A DNA stretch of 64,000 nucleotides from Bradyrhizobium vignae. Lineage in GTDB: Bacteria > Pseudomonadota > Alphaproteobacteria > Rhizobiales > Xanthobacteraceae. Positions 9,389 through 18,409 of the stretch are shown here, piece by piece (position 1 is the first letter of the stretch; the number at the start of each line of letters is the position of its first letter). The position numbers were made by a program, and so were the translations under genes. The stretch covers positions 1 through 64,000 of the forward strand of contig NZ_RDQF01000021.1 of NCBI RefSeq assembly GCF_004114425.1. Reading direction: 5' to 3'. The notes under the pieces were generated by a model. The model had not been told where the DNA came from and did no database searches. It worked only from the letters and a program-made list of their open reading frames with translations.

Positions 9389-11155
9389 TCAAGGAGGCAG
9401 GCCTGCCCGGAGGAGGCCTGCCTCATAGCGCTGACGATCGACCTCCCGCTTATAATGCTGGGTGGAAAGATGATTGGCGACGGAAAATGCCGGCTCACGC
9501 TTGAGAACTTCGGCCGCGTGCGCGCCGGCAGCCACGGCATTGCCCATCTGCGCGAAGATCCCGGCGAGGAACGCATGATGGGTGTGATCGGGGCGTGAGA
9601 TCCGCGAGAGGGCTTCGGCGGCTTCGGCGTATTTCTCGGCACAGTAATAGGCGCGCCCGAGATGGCTCCAGAATCGTTCCGGGTGATACGGGTTGAGCCG
9701 CATCGCCTTCTTGATCCAGTCGATCCCCTCCTCCGGTCTTCCCAGCCAGGTCAGCAGTTCGCCCTGCTGCACCACTACGAGGTCATAATTCGGGTTGAGC
9801 GCGAGCGCGCGTTCCTGATGGTAAGTGGCCTTATCATGGTCGTCGCGATTCAGATTGAGTGCCGCGAGGATGCGGTGGACGTCGGCGTCATTGTCGTCGA
9901 GAACCAGCGCGGTTTCCAGCTCTGAAGCCACCTGCTGGAAGGTGGCGTCGCGATCCGCGCACCAATTATAGACCCAGGTCTGGCCCAGAACGCACGCCTT
10001 CCACGCATGCGCGTGCGCATAGCTCGCGTCGAGTTCGAGCGCCCGGTCGAGCAGAAGTTGCGCCCGCGCATTGTCTTCGCGATTGGAGCGATGATGCAAG
10101 ACCTTCGCGGCCAGCACGCATTCGTAGGCCGCCATGTTGTCCGTCGGCTTGCGGTTCGCGCGATCGTGCGTCGCCGCCTCGACGCGGCCGGGCAACGTGG
10201 CGGCGATCGCCCGGGTCATCTCGTCCTGGATGGCGAAGATGTCCTTGAGCTCGCCATCGTAACGCTCGGCCCAAATGTGCCGATCCGTCTCCGCATCGAT
10301 CAGCTGCACGGTGACGCGGACGCGATCCCCGGCCTTTCGCACGCTTCCCTCGATGACGTAGTCGACACCGAATTCGCGGCCAACATCCTGTACCTTGACC
10401 GACTTTCCCTTGTACACGAAGGTCGAGTTGCGCGAGATCACCAGCAGATCGTGGAAGCGTGAAAGCTCGGTGATGATGTCCTCGGTGAGACCGTCGGCGA
10501 AGAACTCCTGCTCCGGATCGCCGCTCATATTGGCGAACGGCAGCACGGCGATCGACGGCTTCTTCGACTTGCCAGTCGGCTTTGCGGCGGCCGTCGCACC
10601 GACTGGCGTGCTTGCCGGCACATCCTCCAATCGGATCCGGTAGACGCGGATGGCGCGCGCGATGTTCTTGACGTTCTGCTCGCCGATGTCCTCGAATGCG
10701 ACGCCATCGAGGCGCTCGCCGAGCTGGTCGCGAACCGCGCTGGAGATGCAGATGCCTCCGGGCTCGGCGAGCGTCTCCAGCCGCGCCGCGACGTTGACGC
10801 CATCGCCGAAAATGTCGTTCTGATCGACGATGACATCGCCGAGATTGATGCCGATGCGGAACTGTATCCACCGCGGCGGCGGCACATCCGCGTTGCGCCG
10901 CGCCATGCGATGCTGAACCTCAGCGGCACACAGCACGGCATCGACGACGCTGTGGAATTCGACCAGCAAGCCGTCGCCGGTCGTCTTGATGATACGACCG
11001 CGATTCTTGGTAATAGCGGGATCGATGAGTTCGACCCGATGGGTCTTGAGGCGCGCAAGTGTGCCGGCCTCGTCGACCTCCATCAGTCGGCTGAAGCCGA
11101 CCATGTCTGCGGCGAGAACTGCGGCAAGCCTGCGCTCTGGTCCCGGCACATCCAT
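9389..11155 (-). CDS. Class III adenylate/guanylate cyclase with TolB-like and TPR regions
   Basis: 588 residues. The N-terminal class III cyclase domain (about 8-180) has both metal-binding aspartates (AADMVGFS and TTGDGLLVEF) and the transition-state Asn/Arg in GVNVAARLE, so it should be active. A middle region (about 205-340) begins SIAVLPFANMSGDPEQEFFA and matches the TolB-like segment often found with such cyclases. TPR-type helices fill about 360-570. No transmembrane segment is seen. It probably makes cAMP in response to a protein or ligand bound by the C-terminal half. This cyclase-TolB-TPR form is expanded in Bradyrhizobium. Confidence 0.88.
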   Translation of the reverse strand: MDVPGPERRLAAVLAADMVGFSRLMEVDEAGTLARLKTHRVELIDPAITKNRGRIIKTTGDGLLVEFHSVVDAVLCAAEVQHRMARRNADVPPPRWIQFRIGINLGDVIVDQNDIFGDGVNVAARLETLAEPGGICISSAVRDQLGERLDGVAFEDIGEQNVKNIARAIRVYRIRLEDVPASTPVGATAAAKPTGKSKKPSIAVLPFANMSGDPEQEFFADGLTEDIITELSRFHDLLVISRNSTFVYKGKSVKVQDVGREFGVDYVIEGSVRKAGDRVRVTVQLIDAETDRHIWAERYDGELKDIFAIQDEMTRAIAATLPGRVEAATHDRANRKPTDNMAAYECVLAAKVLHHRSNREDNARAQLLLDRALELDASYAHAHAWKACVLGQTWVYNWCADRDATFQQVASELETALVLDDNDADVHRILAALNLNRDDHDKATYHQERALALNPNYDLVVVQQGELLTWLGRPEEGIDWIKKAMRLNPYHPERFWSHLGRAYYCAEKYAEAAEALSRISRPDHTHHAFLAGIFAQMGNAVAAGAHAAEVLKREPAFSVANHLSTQHYKREVDRQRYEAGLLRAGLPP

Positions 11156-11240
11156 CGCTCGGTCCCTTCACCGAGCACTCTAGCAGATGACGAGATTTCG
11201 CCCAAGCTTGGTGCGCTGCAACGCCTCTAGACAAAACGCC

Positions 11241-11513
11241 TCAGAGCATCCCCAGCGCCTGCATGTAGGTCTCGAGAATGGTCTCGGCCTCCGCGCGCTC
11301 GTTGGGGTCCTGCTTGCGCAGGCGCACGATGGTGCGCAGCGCCTTGACGTCGTAGCCGTTGCCCTTGCTCTCGGCATAGACGTCGCGGATGTCGTCGGAG
11401 ATCGCCTTCTTCTCTTCCTCCAGCCGCTCGATGCGCTCGATGATGGATTTGAGCTGGTCCTTGGCAAATTTCGTCGCGGGCTCGTCGTCGCGGACGGCGG
11501 CGGAGGTGGCCAT
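11241..11513 (-). CDS. DUF2312 domain protein
   Basis: 90 residues from the ATG at 11513 (MATSAAVRDDEPATKFAKDQ), preceded by GGGAG. The helical, charged sequence (IIERIERLEEEKKAISDDIR and later VRLRKQDPNERAE) is the conserved DUF2312 family of alphaproteobacteria, related to the GapR DNA-binding proteins that bind overtwisted A/T-rich DNA in Caulobacter. A GapR-like role is known for family members and is inferred here. The gene stands alone between the cyclase and DUF1244 genes. Confidence 0.85.
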   Translation of the reverse strand: MATSAAVRDDEPATKFAKDQLKSIIERIERLEEEKKAISDDIRDVYAESKGNGYDVKALRTIVRLRKQDPNERAEAETILETYMQALGML

Positions 11514-11707
11514 CTTGGTACTCCCAATGGAACTGGCAAAACGAGGTGACGCCGGCATCCCTCACCGCGCGTGCTGGGTAGACCCTTAGGGTCGGCGCTC
11601 CCAGCGTTCAAGCAAGCATCGCGCTCGTCCACAGCGCGCCCACACCTTCCTGCGCCGACGCGAAGAAAGCTGTTGTGTGGTGCGACTCAGAGCGGCGCGA
11701 CGAGGCG

Positions 11708-12013
11708 TCAGTGCCCGTTGGGATGGACCTTCTTCATCGCCTCGAGCTGCTCGGGCGTGGCCGTGCCCTGGTACTTTGCCTTCCAGGTCTCGTAGGGCAT
11801 GCCGTAGATGGCCTCCCGGCTCTCGTCCTTGCTCAGGGGCACGCCCTGGGCGTCCGCGGCATCCTTGAGCCAGTTGGAGAGGCAGTTGCGGCAGAAGCCG
11901 GCCAGATTCATCAGGTCGATGTTCTGGACGTCCGTCCGGCTCCGCAAATGCTCGACCAGGCGCCGGAAAGCGGCCGCCTCGAGCTCCGTTCTGGTTTTGT
12001 CGTCGATTGCCAT
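11708..12013 (-). CDS. DUF1244 domain protein
   Basis: 101 residues, cytosolic, with the diagnostic FCRNCLSNWLKDAAD and MPYETWKAKYQG motifs of DUF1244. This is a small, widely conserved proteobacterial family with a pair of cysteines and no assigned function. It starts at the ATG at 12013. It is encoded in the same direction as the DUF2312 gene but 190 bp away, so a joint operon is possible but not shown. Confidence 0.85.
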   Translation of the reverse strand: MAIDDKTRTELEAAAFRRLVEHLRSRTDVQNIDLMNLAGFCRNCLSNWLKDAADAQGVPLSKDESREAIYGMPYETWKAKYQGTATPEQLEAMKKVHPNGH

Positions 12014-12180
12014 GGCTGTCTTCCCTAAGGCCCGTCCCGATGGCGGTCACCCTTACGGGATCAGGTGGGTCCTGTCACAGATTTTGCCATATCGCGGCGC
12101 AAACGGGCCACAGCCCGGCTAAGGGGCAGTTCCCCGGCCCTACGCCAAATCGTCAATGATCTGGTATAGCTTCCGCGACA

Positions 12181-12774
12181 ATGATTGCCGAATCTCCCCG
12201 CTTCCCGCTTCGCCTGCTCGCCCGGTTGGTCCCGGTGCTGATGGTTGCCCTGCTGTGCCTCTGGGCCAGACCGGCCTCCGCCGATTTCCGCCTCTGCAAC
12301 AACACTTCGAGCCGGGTTGGCATTGCGCTCGGCTACAAGGACGCCGAGGGCTGGACCACCGAGGGCTGGTGGAACATCTCGTCGCGTTCCTGTGAGACGC
12401 TGCTGCGAGGCACGCTGGTCGCTCGCTACTACTACATCTACGCCGTCGATTATGACCGCGGCGGCGAGTGGTCCGGCCAGGCCTTCATGTGCTCGCGCGA
12501 CAAGGAGTTCACCATCCGCGGCACCGAGGACTGCCTGGCGCGCGGCTATGACCGAACCGGCTATTTCGAGGTCGACACCGGTGAGCAGCGGGCCTGGACG
12601 GTGCAGCTGACCGACGCCAACGAACAGCCGGCGCAGCAACGCGTACCTGGCCTGCCCGGGCCGGTGGGCCCGGGCGGCGTTCCGGGTTTGCCCAATAGTC
12701 CGCCCGGTGGTACGCCCCCCGCCGCGCCCGGCCTTCCGCCGGCGCCCCCGCCCCCGTCTGGAAATAAGCCATGA
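12181..12774 (+). CDS. DUF1036 domain exported protein
   Basis: 197 residues. A signal peptide ends near residue 34 (ARPASA). The DUF1036 domain follows with ADFRLCNNTSSRVGIALGY, paired cysteines and EGWWNISSRSCETLLRG. The C-terminal ~45 residues are Pro/Gly-rich. Family members are secreted or periplasmic and of unknown function. The stop codon overlaps the pyruvate kinase start by four bases (ATGA), so the two are translationally coupled, an unexpected pairing of an exported protein with a glycolytic enzyme. Confidence 0.82.
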   Translation: MIAESPRFPLRLLARLVPVLMVALLCLWARPASADFRLCNNTSSRVGIALGYKDAEGWTTEGWWNISSRSCETLLRGTLVARYYYIYAVDYDRGGEWSGQAFMCSRDKEFTIRGTEDCLARGYDRTGYFEVDTGEQRAWTVQLTDANEQPAQQRVPGLPGPVGPGGVPGLPNSPPGGTPPAAPGLPPAPPPPSGNKP

Positions 12775-14207
12775 GGCGTCTTCGCCGTATCAAGATTCTC
12801 GCGACCCTGGGCCCCGCCTCTTCAGACCTCGCGATGATCCGCCGCCTGTTCGAGGCCGGCGCCGACCTGTTCCGCATCAACATGAGCCACACCCCGCATG
12901 ACAAGATGCGGGAGCTGGTGGCGACGATCCGCAACGTCGAGAGCAGCTATGGCCGGCCGATCGGCATCCTGGTCGATCTTCAGGGACCGAAGCTGAGACT
13001 GGGCGCCTTCGCCGACGGCGCGGTCCAGCTCCAGAACGGGCAGACCTTCACGCTGGATTCCGACAAGACGCCCGGCGATGCCACGCGCGTCCACCTCCCG
13101 CATCCGGAGATCCTGGCCGCACTGCGGCCGGGCCATGCGCTGCTGCTCGACGACGGCAAGGTGCGGCTGATCGCGGAGGAGACCTCGAAAGAGCATGCGG
13201 TGACCCGCGTCGTGGTCGGCGGCAAGATGAGCGACCGCAAGGGCGTCAGCCTGCCCGACACCGACCTGCCGGTCTCGGCGATGACGCCGAAGGACCGCGC
13301 CGACCTCGAGGCGGCCCTCGTCACCGGCGTCGACTGGATCGCGCTGTCCTTCGTGCAGCGCGCCGAGGACGTGCTCGAGGCCAAGAGGATGATCCGCGGC
13401 CGCGCCGCGGTCATGGCCAAGATCGAGAAGCCGCAGGCGATCGACCGCCTCGCCGACATCATCGAGGCATCGGATGCGCTGATGGTGGCGCGCGGCGACC
13501 TCGGCGTCGAGCTGCCGCTCGAGCGCGTGCCGAGCCTGCAGAAGCAGATGACGCGGATGGCGCGCCGCGCCGGCAAGCCGGTGGTGATCGCGACCCAGAT
13601 GCTGGAATCGATGATTCAGTCGCCGGTGCCGACCCGCGCCGAGGTCTCGGACGTCGCCACCGCCGTCTATGAGGGCGCCGACGCCATCATGCTGTCGGCG
13701 GAATCGGCGGCCGGCAAATTCCCGGTCGAGGCGGTCTCGACCATGAACCGCATCGGCGAGGAGGTCGAGCGCGACCCGACCTACCGCTCGGTGATCATGG
13801 CCCAGCGGCCGGACCCCGAATCGACCGTCGGCGACGCCATCGCAGACGCCGCGCGCGTGATGGCGGAAACCCTGGACCTGCCCGCTTTGATCTGCTGGAC
13901 CTCATCGGGCTCGACCGCCGTGCGGGTCGCACGCGAGCGGCCCAAGCCGCCGATCGTGGCGATCACGCCGAACATCACGGCGGGGCGCCGCCTCGCGGTG
14001 GTGTGGGGCGTGCATTGCGTCGTGGCGGAGGACGCGCGCGACCAGGACGACATGGTGGGCCGCGCCGGCCAGATTGCGTTCCGCGATGGCTTCGTCCGCG
14101 CGGGCCAGCGCGTGATCATCGTCGCCGGCGTGCCGCTCGGCATTCCCGGCACCACCAACATGGTGCGCATCGCCTCGGTCGGCCCCGGGGGCGACGCGGA
14201 TATGTAA
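12771..14207 (+). CDS. pyk: Pyruvate kinase
   Basis: 478 residues, full length for the family. It converts phosphoenolpyruvate and ADP to pyruvate and ATP in the cytosol. The start RRIKILATLGPASS, the catalytic lysine region MAKIEKPQAIDRL, the metal/PEP motif MVARGDLGVELP and the ATQMLESMI segment are all present. The C-terminal domain contains SGSTAVRVARERPK. It is coupled by ATGA to the upstream DUF1036 gene. No effector-binding insert can be deduced from sequence alone. Confidence 0.96.
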   Translation: MRRLRRIKILATLGPASSDLAMIRRLFEAGADLFRINMSHTPHDKMRELVATIRNVESSYGRPIGILVDLQGPKLRLGAFADGAVQLQNGQTFTLDSDKTPGDATRVHLPHPEILAALRPGHALLLDDGKVRLIAEETSKEHAVTRVVVGGKMSDRKGVSLPDTDLPVSAMTPKDRADLEAALVTGVDWIALSFVQRAEDVLEAKRMIRGRAAVMAKIEKPQAIDRLADIIEASDALMVARGDLGVELPLERVPSLQKQMTRMARRAGKPVVIATQMLESMIQSPVPTRAEVSDVATAVYEGADAIMLSAESAAGKFPVEAVSTMNRIGEEVERDPTYRSVIMAQRPDPESTVGDAIADAARVMAETLDLPALICWTSSGSTAVRVARERPKPPIVAITPNITAGRRLAVVWGVHCVVAEDARDQDDMVGRAGQIAFRDGFVRAGQRVIIVAGVPLGIPGTTNMVRIASVGPGGDADM

Positions 14208-14301
14208 GCCCGCCAGCGCGGCCAAAACTAAAAAGTCGAAAAACAACCCCATGCACAGTACAGTAGCCTGGCCGGACTGGCGGGCTCGCTGGGATTTCAC
14301 G

Positions 14302-14330
14302 AAAAGGCACGCTCAGGCAATGACCTGAGC
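14302..14330 (-). terminator. Candidate terminator after the TetR gene
   Basis: GCTCAGG (14311-14317) and CCTGAGC (14324-14330) form a 7-bp stem with a 6-nt loop. On the minus strand the stem is followed a few bases later by TTTT. It sits between the convergent pyk and TetR genes. Confidence 0.4.
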
Positions 14331-14364
14331 GCGATCAGGGCGCCGCCTCGACCGCGGCGCGATT

Positions 14365-15045
14365 TTACGCCCCAACCAGCGCCTTCGTCGTCGGCAGTAG
14401 CGTCTGCTGCACCACCAGGCCGCGGGCGCGGGCGTCCATGACGCCGACGGCGCGCAGCGCCAGCAGCGTCACGGTCTGCACCGCATCGCGCATCTTGACG
14501 GGATCTCCGAGATTGTCGGGCGCAAGCGGCCCGACCAGAGCCTCATGCAGCGCCCCCAGCAGCGCGGTGGCGGCGAGCGCAGTGTCCTGCGCCGGCAGGT
14601 GACCGGCCCGCACGGCGGCGTCGATGCGGCTCGCGATCTCGCCGGCGATCTCGCGTCGGCTGGCCAGCCTGGAGGCGCTGACATCGACATCGACGGGCTC
14701 GGCCAGGATGCCCCAGGCCAGCCGCCGCTGCGACAGCGTATGGACCGCCACGGTGGTCACGGCGGCCGCCAGCGCCGAGGACGGTCCTGGAGCGGCATCG
14801 GCCGCCCGGCGGATCGCCGCGAGCTCGTCGCGAGAGACCTCGGCAATGAGTTCGGAGATCAGCTCGGCCTTGGAGGGAAAGTAACGGTACACCGTGCCGG
14901 CTGCGACATTGGCCCGGACCGCGACCGGCGCGATCTGCACCGCCGCCATTCCGCCTTCCGCCGCTGCTTCCCGCGCCGCCGCAAGAATCGCGCTGCGCCG
15001 CGCCGCAAGGCGCTTCACCACTTGATGCGTCCGCCGATAAACCAT
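14365..15045 (-). CDS. TetR/AcrR family transcriptional regulator
   Basis: 226 residues from the ATG at 15045 (MVYRRTHQVVKRLAARRSAI), which has AGGAAG upstream; a longer in-frame extension lacks domain similarity. The N-terminal helix-turn-helix is IAPVAVRANVAAGTVYRYFPSK, the usual TetR recognition helix. The C-terminal domain would bind an unknown ligand. It is divergent from the PAP2 phosphatase gene, the first candidate target apart from itself. Confidence 0.85.
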   Translation of the reverse strand: MVYRRTHQVVKRLAARRSAILAAAREAAAEGGMAAVQIAPVAVRANVAAGTVYRYFPSKAELISELIAEVSRDELAAIRRAADAAPGPSSALAAAVTTVAVHTLSQRRLAWGILAEPVDVDVSASRLASRREIAGEIASRIDAAVRAGHLPAQDTALAATALLGALHEALVGPLAPDNLGDPVKMRDAVQTVTLLALRAVGVMDARARGLVVQQTLLPTTKALVGA

Positions 15046-15131
15046 GGCGCGCTTCCTGTCCCACACGCCAGCCACACGCCCTGCGGCCGAACGCTTCGTC
15101 ACGTCAAAAGATGCAAATCGCCCCGCAAGGA

Positions 15132-15147
15132 CTGAACAACTATTCAG
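15132..15147. promoter_or_regulatory. Weak palindrome upstream of the TetR gene
   Basis: CTGAA and TTCAG are inverted around a 6-bp spacer, about 90 bp upstream of the regulator's start and in the region shared with the PAP2 gene. The symmetry is short, so this is only a candidate operator. Confidence 0.25.
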
Positions 15148-15310
15148 AGTGAATGACAAGATGGGAAATGCGTGGAGCGTCTCTCAAGGAGGCGGGACTT
15201 CACCCCAAAATAACGGCGACTTGGTTGGTGACGGCTAACCACGATTGTTACCGCGATCTTAAGACTGCGCCGCGACTGTACGGGATACTGCGATCTCACC
15301 TCGGTGCAGC

Positions 15311-16294
15311 ATGGTCGACACGGACGCCCGGACCGCCTGGCAGCTTTTCCATCTGAACTGGCTTCCGATCGCGGCCATGGCCGGACTGCTGGCGATCGGC
15401 CTGCCTTGGGCAGACCTGAGCCTCGAGCCGGTTGCTTACGGCGTGACGTTGGCGATCGCCGCATTCCTGCTCGCGGTCGCCTATGGCCATCGGATCGTCA
15501 AAGCGGAGCTTGCGGATCCGAAGCTGGTGTTTTCGCTCGGTGCAATCGGGCAGGTCATTCTCACCTGCGCCATCGTCGGACCGCTCAGCTACGTCGCGGG
15601 CAAGCTGAACTGGCCGCTCCAGGACCAGGCGCTGCTTGCGATCGACCGCGCGCTCGGTCTCGATCCCGAAGCGATCGCGCGATACGTCAACGATCATCCC
15701 TGGCTCGCGACCATCTTCGCGCGCGGCTACGGGCTGATCAAGCTGCCGCTGCTCGGCGTTCCCGTCGTGCTGGCGTTGACGGGCCGCTATGTGCGCCTTC
15801 AATCGTTCATGCTTGCGACGAGCCTCGCGCTTGCGGTGACCATCGCAATCTCCGCCGTGGTGCCGGCGATCGGCACCTATTACGCGCTGCAACTGCCTGC
15901 CGCGCATCTGCCTGAAATCAACACCGCCGTTTACGCCGGGCAGTTGCGCGACATTCTCGCACTTCGTGACGGCAGCCTGCACGAGCTCCGCCTGTTCTTC
16001 CTCTCCGGCATCGTCTCGTTTCCAAGCTTTCACGCCGCCTCCGCGGTGCTCTATATGTGGGCGCTGTGGCCGGTGCGCGGCATCGGCATCATCGCAGCCG
16101 CCCTGAACCTCCTGATGATCGCGTCGACGCCGGTGATCGGCGCGCACTACGTCATTGACGTCGTCGGCGGCATCGCCGTCGCTGCAGCATCGATCTGGGC
16201 GGTGAAGCTCTTTGTTCGTTGGCTGCACGGCGCGTCACGGATTTCCGGCGCGCCTGCCGCGTCGGCGGTCTGGCAGGTCGGCCTCGCCGAATGA
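15311..16294 (+). CDS. PAP2-family membrane phosphatase/phosphotransferase
   Basis: 327 residues with about eight hydrophobic helices. The PAP2 active-site signature is split as usual: SFPSFHAASAVL (near 238) carries the first catalytic His, and GAHYVIDVVGG (near 278) the second His and Asp. This arrangement matches the PAP2_3 (Aur1/Ipt1-like) group, which acts on phospholipids, isoprenoid phosphates or inositol-phosphate transfer at the membrane. The substrate cannot be told from sequence. It is transcribed away from the TetR gene. Confidence 0.8.
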   Translation: MVDTDARTAWQLFHLNWLPIAAMAGLLAIGLPWADLSLEPVAYGVTLAIAAFLLAVAYGHRIVKAELADPKLVFSLGAIGQVILTCAIVGPLSYVAGKLNWPLQDQALLAIDRALGLDPEAIARYVNDHPWLATIFARGYGLIKLPLLGVPVVLALTGRYVRLQSFMLATSLALAVTIAISAVVPAIGTYYALQLPAAHLPEINTAVYAGQLRDILALRDGSLHELRLFFLSGIVSFPSFHAASAVLYMWALWPVRGIGIIAAALNLLMIASTPVIGAHYVIDVVGGIAVAAASIWAVKLFVRWLHGASRISGAPAASAVWQVGLAE

Positions 16295-16349
16295 CGCTGC
16301 ACCAGCCGTCACCACAGTTTGCGTAGCGGCAGCGACTTTGAATCGTTCG

Positions 16350-16386
16350 CCAAAAAGAAAAGAGCCCCGTCCAGGACGGGGCTCTC
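16350..16386 (-). terminator. Rho-independent terminator of the Flp pilin gene
   Basis: On the minus strand, AGAGCCCCGT and ACGGGGCTCT (16361-16370 and 16376-16385) form a perfect 10-bp stem with a 5-nt loop, followed by TTTTCTTTTTG. It lies 22 bp beyond the pilin stop codon. Confidence 0.85.
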
Positions 16387-16407
16387 GAAACTCGATGGTC
16401 CGCCAGC

Positions 16408-16572
16408 TTACTTCAGGCTGGACTGGATCGAGGTGAACTTGGTGTTCAGCGTGCCGCCGAGCTGGTTGACGACGGTGATGATCGCCAGCGCGATGCCGGC
16501 AGCGATCAGGCCGTATTCAATGGCGGTGGCGCCGGATTCATCCTTCACGAAACGCGCAACGAGGTTCTTCAT
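16408..16572 (-). CDS. Flp/Fap family type IVb pilin (54 aa)
   Basis: 54 residues starting MKNLVARFVKDESGATAIEY. The prepilin peptidase site is after Gly14, and the mature protein starts ATAIEYGLIAAGIALAII, with the E and Y of Flp pilins at mature positions 5 and 6. This is the major subunit type of Tad/Flp pili, extruded across the envelope for adhesion. The gene has its own strong terminator and no cpa/tad assembly genes beside it, so assembly must depend on a locus elsewhere. Confidence 0.9.
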   Translation of the reverse strand: MKNLVARFVKDESGATAIEYGLIAAGIALAIITVVNQLGGTLNTKFTSIQSSLK

Positions 16573-16874
16573 AGAGTGCTCCAAATGAGTACACGAGGCT
16601 TACAACTGATCCGGTCTTTTCGGCTTCCCAGCGCCGCCCGACCATGGAACCGAACCTAGAGGCAAAGAATTGCGCCGCAGTTAATTCGACTGCGTAAACA
16701 CCGAGCGGTTTGCGTGTATTCGCCGATGGTAAATCGAAATCCAAAACAGTCCATTAAATCGTCGAGACTTTGAATCTGCCTGGCGCAGCCGGTTTACCCG
16801 AAGTTATGAGCGCCCATGCTCCAATGTCGTCCGCTCGGTCAGCTCGACAAGAACAAGCAGGACAACGAGGCGGC
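16573..16874. other. Divergent intergenic region, pilin / polytopic protein
   Basis: About 300 bp, more A/T-rich than its surroundings, containing the promoters of both divergent genes. No further gene or clear repeat is seen. In-frame TTG (16770) and ATG (16806) codons could extend the plus-strand gene, but the paralogue alignment favours the start at 16875. Confidence 0.4.
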
Positions 16875-18365
16875 ATGTCCCTCTCCTTCGCCAACAGCAT
16901 CGCCGTGCAGAGCCGCACGCGGGCCCTGGTGCCGCTGTGCGTCGGCGCCGTCGCCTATCTGTTCTTCCTTTTTCTCGGCGATAGCCTGCTTCAGGATTCC
17001 GACTCGTTCTGGCAGATCAAGATCGGGCAATGGATCCTCGATCACCGCGCCATGCCAACCACCGACTTCTATTCCTTCCCGCGAATGGGCGCGCCGTGGA
17101 TATCGACGCCGTGGCTGTCGCAGGTCGCGTTCGCCTTCTCCCATGCGCAATGGGGCTGGGCAGGTCCCGTCATCCTCACCGCAGTCGCTCTCGCGCTCGC
17201 GGTCGCAATCTTCGTCCATCTGCTCGACGCGCAGATCGAGGCACCGCGCGCGGTACTGTTCGCGATGCTGGCGCTGCTGCTGTCGATCCATCACGTACTG
17301 GCACGTCCGCATATTCTGGCGCTGCCCGTCATGGTGGCGTGGGTCGGCTTGTTGATGGCAGCTGCCGACCGCAAGAGCGCGCCGTCCTGGACCTGGCTGC
17401 CGCTGATGGCGCTCTGGGCGAACCTGCATGGCGGCTTCGTGCTGGGCCTCGCGCTGATCGGTCCGATCTCGCTCGAAGCGGTCGAGCACGCCGAGAAGGG
17501 ACGGCGTCTTTCGCTGTTCATGCGCTGGGTGCTGTTCGGAATCGGCGCGCTGATCGCGAGCTGCTGCACGCCGTACGGATGGCGGACGCTGCAGGGCGCG
17601 AGCAACGTCCTCAGACTCGGCGAGCTGCTGTCGCTGATCTGCGAATGGATGCCGGCGAACTTCGCCACGTTCACCCCGTTCGAGGGCGCCCTGCTCGCCC
17701 TGATCGCATTCGGCTATTATCGCGGCCTGGTGCTGTCGGCGCCCCGGATCTTCCTGATCCTGTTCCTGACCTGGAGCGCGCTGACCCATGTCAGGAGCAT
17801 CGAGGCATTTGCGTTCCTGGTGCCGCTGGTGCTGGCAAGGCCGCTCGGCGAGATGTTCCCGCGCCGGACGCCTGACGCCACCGGTGCCGACCGCTGGCCG
17901 GCCCGCACCGTCACCGCGCTTGCCGCGCTGATGATCGTGGCGGCAGGCTGGACGTCGACGTCGCTCTATATGGGGCATCACCGCTTCACCTTCACGATGA
18001 GGCAGACGCCGGTTGCGGCGGTCGACCTGCTCGAGCGACGCAAGGTACAGCGCATCTTCAACGCCTACCAGTTCGGCGGCTATCTGATCTCGCGCGATAT
18101 TCCCGTTTTCGTCGACGGCCGCGCCGAACTGTATGGCGAGAAGTTCGTCATGGACTTCTTCGAGGCGACGGAAGGCAGGAAGCCCGAGCTGCTGCCGCGC
18201 CTGCTGGACGAGTACAAGATCGACGCGACGCTATTGGTCGCCGACGCGCCGGGGCCGCAGATCCTCGACCAGCTCAAGGGCTGGAAGCGGATCTACGCGG
18301 ACGACATCGCAGTGATCCACGTGCGCGACACCGCAGACGGCGCGGCGGCGGCGCCTTCGAAGTGA
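16875..18365 (+). CDS. Polytopic membrane protein, GT-C-like, paralogue of the 21148-22593 product
   Basis: 496 residues with roughly ten transmembrane helices and a soluble C-terminal part. The ATG at 16875 has GAGG upstream and makes the N-terminus align with the paralogue. Both share a DSDSFWQIKIGQWILDH-like loop after helix 1, the segments GAPWISTPWLSQ and ALWANLHGGFVLGLALIGP, and a C-terminal FNAYQFGGYLI...VFVDGRAELYG module. An acidic first loop is typical of GT-C glycosyltransferases that use polyprenyl-phosphate sugars; the assignment is inferred, not proved. It heads a three-gene run with a frameshifted membrane gene and a GT2 gene. Confidence 0.65.
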   Translation: MSLSFANSIAVQSRTRALVPLCVGAVAYLFFLFLGDSLLQDSDSFWQIKIGQWILDHRAMPTTDFYSFPRMGAPWISTPWLSQVAFAFSHAQWGWAGPVILTAVALALAVAIFVHLLDAQIEAPRAVLFAMLALLLSIHHVLARPHILALPVMVAWVGLLMAAADRKSAPSWTWLPLMALWANLHGGFVLGLALIGPISLEAVEHAEKGRRLSLFMRWVLFGIGALIASCCTPYGWRTLQGASNVLRLGELLSLICEWMPANFATFTPFEGALLALIAFGYYRGLVLSAPRIFLILFLTWSALTHVRSIEAFAFLVPLVLARPLGEMFPRRTPDATGADRWPARTVTALAALMIVAAGWTSTSLYMGHHRFTFTMRQTPVAAVDLLERRKVQRIFNAYQFGGYLISRDIPVFVDGRAELYGEKFVMDFFEATEGRKPELLPRLLDEYKIDATLLVADAPGPQILDQLKGWKRIYADDIAVIHVRDTADGAAAAPSK

Positions 18366-18409
18366 GGACCTGCTCCAGCGCCCGTCTCCGGCCTCAGCTG
18401 CTCCATCAG

